Of a DNA stretch of 64,000 nt, positions 16,843-25,702 are shown piece after piece. The stretch comes from Limihaloglobus sulfuriphilus (GTDB lineage Bacteria; Planctomycetota; Phycisphaerae; Sedimentisphaerales; Sedimentisphaeraceae). Position numbers and translations under genes: made by a program. The notes under the pieces are model-generated. The model ran no database searches and was not told the origin of the DNA. It saw only the letters and a program-made list of their open reading frames with translations. Position 1 is the stretch's first letter. Each line of letters opens with the position of its first letter. The DNA is taken from NCBI RefSeq assembly GCF_001999965.1, contig NZ_CP019646.1, positions 1,984,001 through 2,048,000 on the forward strand, written 5' to 3'.

Positions 16843-17649
16843 ATGAAAAGCAGGGAAAAACATGCTGAATCTCGGTTGCCGATAACTATACCCGCGATGC
16901 TTACAACCACCGGCCATAGACTGGCCAGAAACAATGTCCGCAACCACGCACACGATTACACCGAGCTGATACTGGTCACTCAGGGCACCTGCATTGTAAA
17001 AACGCAAGACAAAACACTCTCAGGCAAAGCCGGCGATCTGTTCATAATCCCGCCGCGACTTTCGCATTTTCAGCCCGAAGAGGACTGGGTCGGCACATCT
17101 TACATTGGCTTCTACTGCCGCAAAGACTATTTCAACTGCTCATTTCGTGTCATTTCGCTGAAAAACGAAATCTATATACCCAGGTGGATTGAAGACCTGA
17201 TAGATATCCATACGCTTATCATGGACAGCTCTCTCTACGAAGAAATTGCCGTAGGAATACTCTGCTCAATCATAGCCAGAATAAAACAGATCGAAATGCA
17301 CATCGAAGAGGCAAAATCCACACCTCCCGCACTGCGTAAAGCCATCGAAAAAATTCAAAAAAACTACACGAAAGTTATCAGTGTAGAAGAAATTGCCGAA
17401 AGTGCCGACATAAGCGCCAGCTACCTCACCAAACTGTTCAAAAGACACCTCGGATGCAGCCCTATACAGTACCAGCAGAAACTGAGAATGCGATTAGCAC
17501 GCAGATATCTGCTCAATCCTTATATGACAGTAAAACAAACAGCACAAAAGTGCGGCTATGAAAGTACCAATCTGTTTATAAGGCAGTTTAAAAAGAATCA
17601 CAAGATATCGCCCGGAAAGTGGCAGCAGCAATTCACTGAGAAGATTTAA
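16843..17649 (+). CDS. AraC family transcriptional regulator
   Basis: A 268-residue regulator with an N-terminal cupin-like sensing domain ('NHAHDYTELILVTQGT', 'AGDLFIIPPRLSHFQP', about residues 25-85) and a C-terminal pair of helix-turn-helices (about 165-265; 'SVEEIAESADISASYLTKLF' and 'YESTNLFIRQFKKNHKISP'). The length is typical for sugar-responsive AraC proteins. It probably forms a two-gene unit with the LacI-type gene. Its stop is only 3 bp from the convergent stop of the aldolase gene, with no terminator visible between them. Confidence 0.9.
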   Translation: MKSREKHAESRLPITIPAMLTTTGHRLARNNVRNHAHDYTELILVTQGTCIVKTQDKTLSGKAGDLFIIPPRLSHFQPEEDWVGTSYIGFYCRKDYFNCSFRVISLKNEIYIPRWIEDLIDIHTLIMDSSLYEEIAVGILCSIIARIKQIEMHIEEAKSTPPALRKAIEKIQKNYTKVISVEEIAESADISASYLTKLFKRHLGCSPIQYQQKLRMRLARRYLLNPYMTVKQTAQKCGYESTNLFIRQFKKNHKISPGKWQQQFTEKI

Positions 17650-17652
17650 CGC

Positions 17653-18576
17653 TTACACATCAATTTTTATTTCACTGAGAAACTTTCGGATTATCTCGCG
17701 TTCAGGGTCTCTGAACCGGTGAAACGGCTCTGATATGAAATCGTTGCATACACCCATAAGGCCAAGTGCGCATTTAATGCCCTTTAAGACACTGGAGCCG
17801 TATCTGCCGGTGCTGTAGATAGTCATGCTGATCTGCACAACCTTTTTGTGAAGCTCTACCACAGTGTCGATATCCTTTTTAACCGCGGCGTTATACAGGG
17901 CGACATAAAGCGATGGGAACATGTTCGCGCCTCCGTTTACGCCTCCATCAGCGCCGAGCAGAACGCTCTCTGCAAGCAATTCCTCGGGGCCGAGAAGAAC
18001 TGCAAATTCTGGATTCTGCTTTAACATCGCCCGGATTTTGTGGAAATACATCATATCACATGAACTGTCCTTTAAGCCGATTATCCGGGGATACTCAGAA
18101 AGAATCATGACTGTCTCGGGATCCATATGTACCTTTGTGCATCCGGGCATGTTGTAGAGAAACAGAGGCAGAGGAAGCTCTTTGGTCACATGGCCGATAT
18201 ACTCTATCAACTCCGGCTGTCCCTGAGAAAAATAATAAGGCGGTGCAAGAACAGCCGCATCCGCCCCCTGCTCGGCTGAAAACCTGGCAAGTTTAATCGA
18301 TTCGGAAAAAGAGGTATCTGTTACTCCCACCAGCAGCGGCACCCGGCCGTTCACCTGTTTGGAGGTACGTTTAATCAGCTCATACCGCAAGTCATAGCTC
18401 AGGCTTGGCGCTTCTCCCGTGGTTCCGAGTATAAATAAGCCGTGAACACCACCGCCAAGAATGTGCTCTATGAGTTTTTCAAGCCCCTCGACATCTAAAG
18501 TATCCCTGTCGAGCAAGGGTGTGATCATCGGGGGTACTATGCCTTTTAAGGGACGCATTAAATTTGATTTACGCAT
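17653..18576 (-). CDS. DHDPS / N-acetylneuraminate lyase family aldolase (canonical motifs)
   Basis: A 307-residue class I aldolase of the dihydrodipicolinate synthase superfamily with all signature elements: 'GTTGE' (51-55), Y141 in 'YNMP', and Schiff-base K169 in 'GLKDSS'. The RBS AAGGA lies 5-6 nt before the ATG. It is downstream of the FG-GAP protein gene (24 bp gap) on the minus strand, not near lysine biosynthesis genes, so a catabolic keto-sugar-acid aldolase such as sialic acid or 2-keto-3-deoxy sugar lyase is as likely as DapA. It is clearly diverged from the other family member at 5125-6060. Confidence 0.85.
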   Translation of the reverse strand: MRKSNLMRPLKGIVPPMITPLLDRDTLDVEGLEKLIEHILGGGVHGLFILGTTGEAPSLSYDLRYELIKRTSKQVNGRVPLLVGVTDTSFSESIKLARFSAEQGADAAVLAPPYYFSQGQPELIEYIGHVTKELPLPLFLYNMPGCTKVHMDPETVMILSEYPRIIGLKDSSCDMMYFHKIRAMLKQNPEFAVLLGPEELLAESVLLGADGGVNGGANMFPSLYVALYNAAVKKDIDTVVELHKKVVQISMTIYSTGRYGSSVLKGIKCALGLMGVCNDFISEPFHRFRDPEREIIRKFLSEIKIDV

Positions 18577-18600
18577 ATTGTTCCTTATAAGTAAAATTGT

Positions 18601-20580
18601 TTATTCAGATGTTTGATATGGATTCCTGCAATAATAAAAACATCCGTCCTCGCCGCCGATGAGCAAATCAGCTTTACCGCTGCCGTTCCAGTTAACCGCC
18701 GTTGGGCAGGTAGTATGCCCGGCAAGAACGTGCTCACCCACCTGGCCTTCGTCCTGGAACATATAGCCATTGGCGGATTTAGAAATATTTTCAAGATAGT
18801 TTACGTTTATGCTGTTTACAAGCAGATCAGGCCTGCCGTCATTATTCCAGTCAGCGAAACAGAATTTACGCCTGCCGCTGCGGCCGGCAACGCCGCTGTT
18901 GAGACGAAGGAGACCATCAGTATCATTGAGAGCCTTGCCTTTGGCATCATATTCAGAGGCGCCTTTAGACGTGAAAACCCTCTGGCCGGGACGCAGTTTG
19001 AGCTCTCCATTTTCGGGAAAACGCTCAAACAAAGAAAGATAACCTTCGTGATCAATCGCTGCCAGGTCATTAAGTCCGTCACCGGTAAAATCCCTGACCG
19101 CTACGCTGGTGCGCCATTGCGTTATAAGCTCGTTGTTCTCCGGCTTTTTCCAGTTCCAGTCGGGTTTTGGCGGCGTCTCTGTTTGCCATTCTACCTTTAT
19201 TTTCTCTGCCGCGGCAAGTTTCGGGCTGACTTTGGTTCCGATATTTTTAAACCAGACAATTTCTCCGAGAATGGAATTGGCAATTATGTCTGCAAGCCCG
19301 TCATGGTCCCAGTCCGCTACAGTTACAACCGTGTATCCCCACTTACGCTCGCACGGCCCCTGTATAGAACCGTTAATACCTGCCATTATCCGTATAACCT
19401 CCCCGTCTGCCTCAAGATAAACCGGCTCTGCCCATACGGGCATACCTTTTTTCATGCCGAGATTTTCTATAAAGCCAATATACCCGGCGGTATTGCCGCA
19501 AACAAGGTCTTCATCGCCGTCGCCGTCCCAGTCATAACTGCACGGCGTAACCAAAGCACCGAATTTCAGGTCAGCCGCTTGCTGTTTAAAGAAAACCGGC
19601 TGCAGAAATTGGGGCAGCCCGTCTTTGGCCTCTCCGGTGTTTTCTATAAAAGCAACCCTGCCGTCTTCCTGTCCGACCACAAGGTCAAAATCGCCGTCCC
19701 TGTCCCAGTCAACCGCAACAGGCACGATCATACACAAATCCATTGTGAGCACATTACCCTGATACTTCAGGTATCGGCCCGCGGCGTATTTGGGATTGTT
19801 TCTTGTACCGATATTTTCAAAATAGGTAAATTTATCGACAAACTCGCCGCACATAATATCTAAATCACCATCTCCATCAAAATCCGCGATATTTGGTGAA
19901 GGCATACCGTAAACATCGATTGGTTTACCGGCTGCGTTTATTTTTCGCGGCTCTTCGTAGTCCGGCTCTTCATTGCTGCCGTTATTTTTTATGAGGTAAA
20001 CATATCCGCGTAAAGGCCCGTTCTGCCACACGCCGTTTTCATCATACGCGTTGTCCCAGCCGTAATCTGCCCAGTCACCGATGCCGACAATAATATCTAA
20101 ACTGCCATCGCCGTCAAAATCGCAATACTTCCACTGATTCGCCCTTATGCGCCCTGATGTGCCGTGAACCTTGGTTGTGCTGAATATTTTAGTTGTTTCT
20201 GATAAGGGTTTCTCTGAAAAGATTTTATGCTCTTTTGCGGGGCTGAGCACTCTCGGTTTACCGTCAATATACGAAATTTGAACATTGCCTATTCCGTCGG
20301 CAATTTTCACCGGCGGTTTGAAAACCGGCATTTTTACATTTCCGCTGGTATTCTCAAAGAAATATGTACCCCTGTAAGGCTTATCCGTGCAGGATACGAC
20401 AAGGTCGTAATCACCGTCATTGTCGTAATCCATAGGCAGCGGCCAGGCCCACAGGCCAACGCCGAGATCAACCTCTAAACCAGGATTGTTGTATTGCAGA
20501 CGTTCGAACACCGCGGCATTAACAGCGACAATCAAACATAAAACATTTAATAACAATATTTTAAATTTTACAGCTTTCAT
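18601..20580 (-). CDS. Secreted FG-GAP/VCBS repeat protein
   Basis: A 659-residue exported protein: signal peptide in the first 22 residues ('KILLLNVLCLIVAVNA'), then at least seven Ca-binding FG-GAP/VCBS-type blades with 'DYDNDGDYDLVV', 'DFDGDGSLDIIVG', 'DWDRDGDFDLVVG', 'DWDGDGDEDLVCG' and 'DWNNDGRPDLLV'. Such integrin-like beta-propellers bind ligands or polysaccharides in planctomycetes. GGGAG lies about 9 nt before the ATG. It forms an operon with the aldolase gene that follows. No enzyme motif was found; a carbohydrate-binding or lyase-associated role is only inferred. Confidence 0.8.
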   Translation of the reverse strand: MKAVKFKILLLNVLCLIVAVNAAVFERLQYNNPGLEVDLGVGLWAWPLPMDYDNDGDYDLVVSCTDKPYRGTYFFENTSGNVKMPVFKPPVKIADGIGNVQISYIDGKPRVLSPAKEHKIFSEKPLSETTKIFSTTKVHGTSGRIRANQWKYCDFDGDGSLDIIVGIGDWADYGWDNAYDENGVWQNGPLRGYVYLIKNNGSNEEPDYEEPRKINAAGKPIDVYGMPSPNIADFDGDGDLDIMCGEFVDKFTYFENIGTRNNPKYAAGRYLKYQGNVLTMDLCMIVPVAVDWDRDGDFDLVVGQEDGRVAFIENTGEAKDGLPQFLQPVFFKQQAADLKFGALVTPCSYDWDGDGDEDLVCGNTAGYIGFIENLGMKKGMPVWAEPVYLEADGEVIRIMAGINGSIQGPCERKWGYTVVTVADWDHDGLADIIANSILGEIVWFKNIGTKVSPKLAAAEKIKVEWQTETPPKPDWNWKKPENNELITQWRTSVAVRDFTGDGLNDLAAIDHEGYLSLFERFPENGELKLRPGQRVFTSKGASEYDAKGKALNDTDGLLRLNSGVAGRSGRRKFCFADWNNDGRPDLLVNSINVNYLENISKSANGYMFQDEGQVGEHVLAGHTTCPTAVNWNGSGKADLLIGGEDGCFYYCRNPYQTSE

Positions 20581-20736
20581 AAATCAATCTCCCGAATTAA
20601 CAGCATTTTTTCTCATTATCAGCAATAACATGCACTTAGTCAACAATTATGCAAAATTCAAGCTGTGTACCAAAAGAGATAAAACTCAAATCATCAGTCA
20701 TTTTCACATTAAATAACATTACCCTGTCCAATTATT

Positions 20737-21666
20737 TCACGAACTCTCATTCATAATCGCGGCAACTTCCATCTGTGTTGGCAGAGAAGTCTGGGCCCCC
20801 TGCCTGGTAACGCTTACCGCGGCAACATAATTGGCATAAACCGCCGCGTCTTTGAGCGGTTTGCCGGCGGCGATTCCAAATGCCAGCCCGCCGACAAAGG
20901 CATCACCGGCCGCAGTGGTGTCAACCACCTTAACATTATGATTTGCAATGATTTCCTTGCTTCTACCTCTCGCCAGCATAAACCCCCTGCCGCCAAGTGT
21001 GATAATAACTGTTTTGACTCCCTTATCAAGCAGCACATCTGCCGCTTTTGCCGCACTGGCCCTGTCGGAGACCTTTATACCGGTAATTGCCTCGGCCTCT
21101 GTTTCATTCGGCTTGATAATATCCACCATCGACAAAAGCTCATCACTCAACTCCCCGGCAGGGGCAGGATCGAGAATAAACGCCGCACCCACGGCCTGTG
21201 CGGCTTTTGCTGTTTCTAAAACCGTCTCCATCGGTATCTCAAGCTGCGCTACGACAACCGTCGCCGCGGCAATATCATCTTTGGCCGCTGTTACATCTGC
21301 CGGGCCAAGCTTTGCATTGGCTCCGGGCACCACTATAATGGAATTGTTGCCGCTCTCCTCTACAGCAATCATAGCAATGCCGGACGGGACGCCTTCTATC
21401 TGCTCAATGCGGCTTATATCAATTCCCGCATTTCTATAATTATCGATTGAGCGTGAGGCGAAAACATCTTTGCCAAGTTTAGCCACAAATACCACATCAG
21501 CGCCGAGCCTGGCGGCGGCAACCGCCTGATTTGCACCTTTACCGCCGGGTACCATAAAAAAATCCGTGCCGCTCAAGGTCTCTCCGGCAACAGGAATCCT
21601 GGGAGTTTTTGCCACCAGATCCATATTGCTGCTTCCCACGACAACAACTTTATTTTTTCCAGACAT
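20737..21666 (-). CDS. rbsK: Ribokinase
   Basis: A 309-residue PfkB-family kinase that phosphorylates D-ribose to ribose 5-phosphate. The N-terminal substrate motif 'GGKGANQAVAAARLG' and C-terminal 'DTTAAGDAFVGGLAFG' with the catalytic Asp are diagnostic; 'NMDLV' near residue 15 contacts the sugar. Length is standard. A GAGG lies about 9 nt before the ATG. It sits 125 bp downstream of the nucleoside hydrolase gene on the same strand, so the two fit ribonucleoside salvage: hydrolysis to base plus ribose, then phosphorylation. Confidence 0.92.
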   Translation of the reverse strand: MSGKNKVVVVGSSNMDLVAKTPRIPVAGETLSGTDFFMVPGGKGANQAVAAARLGADVVFVAKLGKDVFASRSIDNYRNAGIDISRIEQIEGVPSGIAMIAVEESGNNSIIVVPGANAKLGPADVTAAKDDIAAATVVVAQLEIPMETVLETAKAAQAVGAAFILDPAPAGELSDELLSMVDIIKPNETEAEAITGIKVSDRASAAKAADVLLDKGVKTVIITLGGRGFMLARGRSKEIIANHNVKVVDTTAAGDAFVGGLAFGIAAGKPLKDAAVYANYVAAVSVTRQGAQTSLPTQMEVAAIMNESS

Positions 21667-21791
21667 TCAGCTTATACCTCTTGTATTTAACTTTTATTCT
21701 TTTCAGCTATTGTACATACCCGGCTGTATATAATCAATATTATAATAGCCTGTCTGTTCCATGATGCCAATCTGAACATTACGGATTTAAG

Positions 21792-22793
21792 TTATAAGCA
21801 AACCTGTGCTGTTTCAGGATTCCTGGAACAGAGACGAACCAATAAAGTCTTTACATCATTGATTTTATCAGGATTAACAATCAAATATTTGTGCGTACCG
21901 TGCGGTTTTTCCTTGAAATGCGTAATGCCCGCATCGTCCACCTCAACGCGGCCGGGCCTGGAAATATCAAAATAACCGTCACCCGGCCTGACTGCGTAAA
22001 GGACACTCGTCAAATCCCACGTCGGCCTGTCATAGGGCATCTTCTTAAAGAGATTATAACCATCCACAACCGGATGATGCTCCGCCCAGCTAAAATCATC
22101 CTCAATGCTTCTGGCCGGATATAGTATCTGTTTTCCAACCTCTACTCCGCTGAATACAGTCTCACCGGGCCAGTGCCTGCAGACGGTTTGTGCCGCGGGT
22201 ATATCATACCTGATGTTGTATTCGGCACCTGCATTGCCGCACTCATCTTTGGCAACGTCCGAAAAATTGCCTGCCATCACAGAGAGCAAACTCACCTTCT
22301 TTGCAGCTAATTCCGCCCCGCTGAGCTCAGAATAACTGTCCGGCCCGGATTCAAGCAGCGCGGCAAGATTAGTCAAAAAGCCGATGCTGACTATAACTAC
22401 AGAATCATCCGCGGCATTTGCCAGCAGTTTCCTGTACATATCAACAGCCGGCATCTCAAAAACTGTGCGGCTGCGGGGATATTTATATTCACCGTCAACC
22501 TTCGATTCTGCAACTGCTCTTGCGAACGGCCCGTCATTTGGAGTCTTTCCATCTCTTGCAATACCGATCTCAAGCTCACTCCGTCCGTAAAAGGTGTTCA
22601 AGATGTCGGCATAAAGGGCGGTATAATAATTGCCCTTGTTTACCGCCACACCGAGGATATTGCATTCTCCGGCACTTTCCAGAGAATAAGCCACAAGCAT
22701 CGCCAGAGAATCATCTATATCATTGCCAAGGTCCGTATCTATTATCAAACCTTTAACCTGTGAATAATTTTCGTTGTTAGCCTTTGTTATCAT
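21792..22793 (-). CDS. Inosine-uridine-type nucleoside hydrolase family protein
   Basis: A 333-residue protein with the Ca-binding aspartate cluster near the N-terminus ('IIDTDLGNDIDDSLAM', residues 17-32) and 'VSIGFLTNLAALL', the equivalent of the family's 'GPLTN' motif. These enzymes cleave the N-glycosidic bond of ribonucleosides. The cluster has extra residues compared with the usual DTDxGxDD, so it may belong to a divergent subgroup. No clear RBS precedes the ATG. The downstream ribokinase supports ribose salvage. The 41-bp conserved element lies about 85 bp upstream. Confidence 0.85.
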   Translation of the reverse strand: MITKANNENYSQVKGLIIDTDLGNDIDDSLAMLVAYSLESAGECNILGVAVNKGNYYTALYADILNTFYGRSELEIGIARDGKTPNDGPFARAVAESKVDGEYKYPRSRTVFEMPAVDMYRKLLANAADDSVVIVSIGFLTNLAALLESGPDSYSELSGAELAAKKVSLLSVMAGNFSDVAKDECGNAGAEYNIRYDIPAAQTVCRHWPGETVFSGVEVGKQILYPARSIEDDFSWAEHHPVVDGYNLFKKMPYDRPTWDLTSVLYAVRPGDGYFDISRPGRVEVDDAGITHFKEKPHGTHKYLIVNPDKINDVKTLLVRLCSRNPETAQVCL

Positions 22794-22879
22794 TGTATTT
22801 AACTGTATTTGAACAATATTATCATTACTTGACCTGTTGTTTAAAACAAAGACATTTTACACTAACGGCAATTACAACG

Positions 22880-22920
22880 CAATATCACTTAAATACTTTT
22901 ATATAGCACAAAACAGCACT
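22880..22920 (-). promoter_or_regulatory. 41-bp conserved upstream element, copy 2
   Basis: The second copy of the block at 13705-13745 (37 of 41 identical), upstream of the nucleoside hydrolase gene on the minus strand, 87 bp from its start codon. On the minus strand it reads AGTGCTGTTTTGTGC followed by TATATAAAAG, so it might contain promoter boxes as well as an operator. Confidence 0.5.
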
Positions 22921-22943
22921 AATAGTTTTCATCTGATAAAAAC

Positions 22944-22972
22944 TTGAAATTTTTAGGTTAGTTTCTTACAAT
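22944..22972 (+). promoter_or_regulatory. Promoter of the MscS gene
   Basis: TTGAAA (22944-22949), 17 bp, TACAAT (22967-22972): a good sigma-70 promoter with predicted start near 22979, leaving a short leader before the RBS (GAGGAAG) and the ATG at 23016. Confidence 0.6.
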
Positions 22973-23015
22973 GTTTTCTTCACGTTAAATGGAATTATAG
23001 CAAAGAGGAAGAAAA

Positions 23016-24101
23016 ATGACTTATCTGGCAGTAATAGACCAATTCACCCAATGGCTCGACAGCATAAAATACTACGCTGTTTTCTTCATAGCCTTAATGC
23101 TCGCGGCGTTTATCATCAATTTTATCCTCTTCAAAGTGATGCAGCGTATGGGAGATAGAATCAGATATCTCCCCTGCAATTCATTCACAAAACACTGTTC
23201 AAAGCCGCTCAAATGGGTGCTTATCCTCACGGCGTTGAGTATCTTTATTAAATTCACTCCCATGAAATCCGGCACGGCAGATATTGTCAGCCATTTTATG
23301 ACACTTGCCATAATCGCCGTCGGAGCGTGGCTTATAATAAAACTCACATACGTTCTTGACGATTTTGTAACAGCCCGCTTCAGTGTTGACAAAAAAGACA
23401 ATCTCAGGGCCCGAAAGGTTCAAACCCAGCTGCATGTCACAAAACGCATTATTATTGTAATCGTCAGCACAATCGCCATAGGAGCAATGCTGATGACATT
23501 TGAAAACATACGCCAGATAGGCACTGCCATACTGGCATCTGCAGGAATCATAGGTATCATAGTCGGCATGGCCGCGCAGCGTACATTGGGCAATTTTATC
23601 GCGGGCCTGCAGATTGCCTTCACCCAGCCGATCCGAATCGACGATGTCGTCATTGTTGAAAACGAATGGGGCAGAATCGAGGAGATCAACCTCACCTACG
23701 TTGTAGTAAAAATATGGGACCAGCGGCGTCTGATCGTTCCTATAAATTACTTCATAGAAAACAGCTTTCAGAACTGGACACGAACGTCTTCTGATATCCT
23801 CGGCACGGTATATATCTATACAGATTACAGGGTGCCTGTCGAAGCCATCCGCAAACAGCTCCAGTCAATCCTCGAAGAATCAGAGCACTGGGACAAAAAG
23901 GTATGCGTACTTCAGGTTACAAACGCTACTGAAAGCTCCGTTGAGCTTAGAGCACTGATGAGCGCCCAGGACGCATCTACCGCCTGGACACTTCGCTGCC
24001 AGGTACGTGAAAAGCTCATAGAGTTTATCAGAGACGAATACAGCCAGAGCCTGCCCAGAACGCGTATCGAGATGGAAAAGCCCGAACAGCCCAAAGCCTG
24101 A
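23016..24101 (+). CDS. MscS family mechanosensitive channel
   Basis: A 361-residue inner-membrane channel that releases solutes during osmotic downshock. Transmembrane segments are visible at about 18-40, 67-85 and 92-112, with two more from about 142 to 188. The last is the pore helix ('ASAGIIGIIVGMAAQRTLGNFI'), followed by the beta domain ('IRIDDVVIVENEWGRIEEI') and a cytoplasmic alpha/beta domain. Length suits the MscS/YnaI-like class. The C-terminal 'EKPEQPKA' is encoded by the first copy of a 25-bp tandem duplication that also supplies the stop. It converges with the oxidoreductase gene. Confidence 0.92.
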   Translation: MTYLAVIDQFTQWLDSIKYYAVFFIALMLAAFIINFILFKVMQRMGDRIRYLPCNSFTKHCSKPLKWVLILTALSIFIKFTPMKSGTADIVSHFMTLAIIAVGAWLIIKLTYVLDDFVTARFSVDKKDNLRARKVQTQLHVTKRIIIVIVSTIAIGAMLMTFENIRQIGTAILASAGIIGIIVGMAAQRTLGNFIAGLQIAFTQPIRIDDVVIVENEWGRIEEINLTYVVVKIWDQRRLIVPINYFIENSFQNWTRTSSDILGTVYIYTDYRVPVEAIRKQLQSILEESEHWDKKVCVLQVTNATESSVELRALMSAQDASTAWTLRCQVREKLIEFIRDEYSQSLPRTRIEMEKPEQPKA

Positions 24102-24125
24102 AAAGCCCGAACAGCCCAAAGCCTG
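24076..24125. repeat. 25-bp tandem duplication at the MscS stop codon
   Basis: Two exact 25-bp copies (24076-24100 and 24101-24125; unit begins AAAAGCCCGAACAGCCC) followed by a third partial copy. The unit length is not a multiple of three. The TGA stop spans the junction of copies 1 and 2, so the duplication lies partly in the coding end and partly in the convergent intergenic space. Confidence 0.85.
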
Positions 24126-24157
24126 AAAAGCCCTGCCCTGCCTCGCCGGCCGGATAT

Positions 24158-25585
24158 TCAGCACAGAGGTTTTTCAGGACAAGAGCCGCATAAACCTAAA
24201 TTGAGTTTTTTGCCCTTGTCAGGCAGTTTACCCGCCGCGTCAAGCAGAGCCGCTCTGAGTGACTCGGCTAATGTCGGATGATAAAAAGGCATCCTGAGCA
24301 TATCGTAAACGCTCTTTCTCTCATTTATCGCCAGCGCCAGTACATGCGCCAGATGCTCCCCGTCCGGGCATACAAGCTCGGCACCAATAAGGCGGGCTGT
24401 TTCACTTTCGGCGTATATGTTCATCTGTCCGTGAGCTTCCATTTCAAGCCGTGCGCGGGCCTGATCCGCAAAATCCTCATTTCCCACTACAAACGAAATC
24501 CCCCTGCTCTTTATCTCCTTGAAAGACAAACCCGCTTTTGCTATCTGCGGATGTGTAAATATTACGCTAAGGCCGACGCGTCTGCAAAACTTCTCAGGGC
24601 TCTCGGCGACGGCGTTATGTCCGGCAATAGATCCCTCATCTACCGCCTCGTGGAGTATAGGCCTGGAACCGTTGGCATCGCCGGCAATATATACCGGCAA
24701 ATCAGCTACCTGCATTGTCCTGAAATCAAACGAGGGCATACCGCGGCTGTCTAAATCCACACCGAGGTTTTCGAGACCGAGATCTTTGATATCCGGCTCT
24801 ACCCCCATCGCCGCTATCACAGCATCTACAGTTGACTCTGTATCGGCATTTCTGACTTTCACCTCATCGCCGTCGCAATCAAAACTCACATCACTTCCTA
24901 TATTGACGTTTAATTCACGTCCTAAAATTTCAAACGCGGCGGCTTTAATCTCCGGGTCGCTTATCTGTCCAAAGCTCTTTCTGGCGAACAGTGATATTTC
25001 TATGCCAAGCCTGCTAAGTGCCTGGCCAAGCTCAAGACCGATTGTGCCCATACCGATAACCGCGATTCTTGGCGGCAGATTTTCAGCTTCAAATATGTTA
25101 TCGCTCGTAAAAAGCCTGCTGCCTAACTTCTCCCAGCCGTGCGGAAGCCGCGGCCTTGATCCGGTTGCAATTACTATAGAATCCGTCTTAAAAGTCAAAT
25201 CACCTGCACTTACCGTATCCGGCGACACAATCCCGGCTTTGGCCCGAATGAGTTTTTCGCCCGCAAGCTCTTTTGTCACCTCTATCATCCTGTTTGTAAA
25301 GCCGTCTCTAAGCCTGCGTACATGCGCGAGCACCTGAGGTATATTCGCGGCGGCCTTATCAGCGCCGGTTATGCCGGCCTCTGCGAGGATATCTCTTTTA
25401 TGAAAACCGTTCGCGACTGAAATAAGGGCTTTAGAAGGCATACAGCCATTGCGGGCACATTTTGTCCCGAGTTTGCCGTTGTCTATTATTACATACTCAT
25501 CAGTATATTTTCTTATCTGACGCATTGCAGAGAGCCCCGCACTGCCGGCGCCGATGATAACTGCCTTAACGCGTTTAGATTCCAT
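24158..25585 (-). CDS. Pyridine nucleotide-disulfide oxidoreductase (dihydrolipoyl dehydrogenase-like)
   Basis: A 475-residue class I flavoprotein disulfide reductase. The ATG at 25585 is preferred over the far upstream ATG at 25654 because the FAD-binding 'AVIIGAGSAGLSAM' then begins at the usual position. The redox pair is in 'GTKCARNGCMPSKAL'; an NAD(P)-binding 'IAVIGMGTIGLELGQAL' and the dimerisation domain with 'FYHPTLAESLRAAL' (catalytic His) follow. The C-terminus ends with extra cysteines, 'CGSCPEKPLC', unusual for Lpd. No lipoyl complex genes are nearby, so the substrate could be lipoamide, another disulfide or a quinone-like acceptor. Confidence 0.85.
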   Translation of the reverse strand: MESKRVKAVIIGAGSAGLSAMRQIRKYTDEYVIIDNGKLGTKCARNGCMPSKALISVANGFHKRDILAEAGITGADKAAANIPQVLAHVRRLRDGFTNRMIEVTKELAGEKLIRAKAGIVSPDTVSAGDLTFKTDSIVIATGSRPRLPHGWEKLGSRLFTSDNIFEAENLPPRIAVIGMGTIGLELGQALSRLGIEISLFARKSFGQISDPEIKAAAFEILGRELNVNIGSDVSFDCDGDEVKVRNADTESTVDAVIAAMGVEPDIKDLGLENLGVDLDSRGMPSFDFRTMQVADLPVYIAGDANGSRPILHEAVDEGSIAGHNAVAESPEKFCRRVGLSVIFTHPQIAKAGLSFKEIKSRGISFVVGNEDFADQARARLEMEAHGQMNIYAESETARLIGAELVCPDGEHLAHVLALAINERKSVYDMLRMPFYHPTLAESLRAALLDAAGKLPDKGKKLNLGLCGSCPEKPLC

Positions 25586-25702
25586 ATTTACATTCCGCCT
25601 TTCAGCTATATTCCTGTAAACACTAATAATATAATGGTTTATTTTATAGAACAATGAATAAAAAACAAGCTGTTTTTCAGCTTCAGCCCGCTTAGAATTG
25701 AC

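Noticed and set aside
18613-19863. 416-codon open frame antisense to the FG-GAP protein gene
   Set aside because: The opposite strand encodes clear repeated Ca-binding blades with a signal peptide; the antisense frame shows no recognisable domain.
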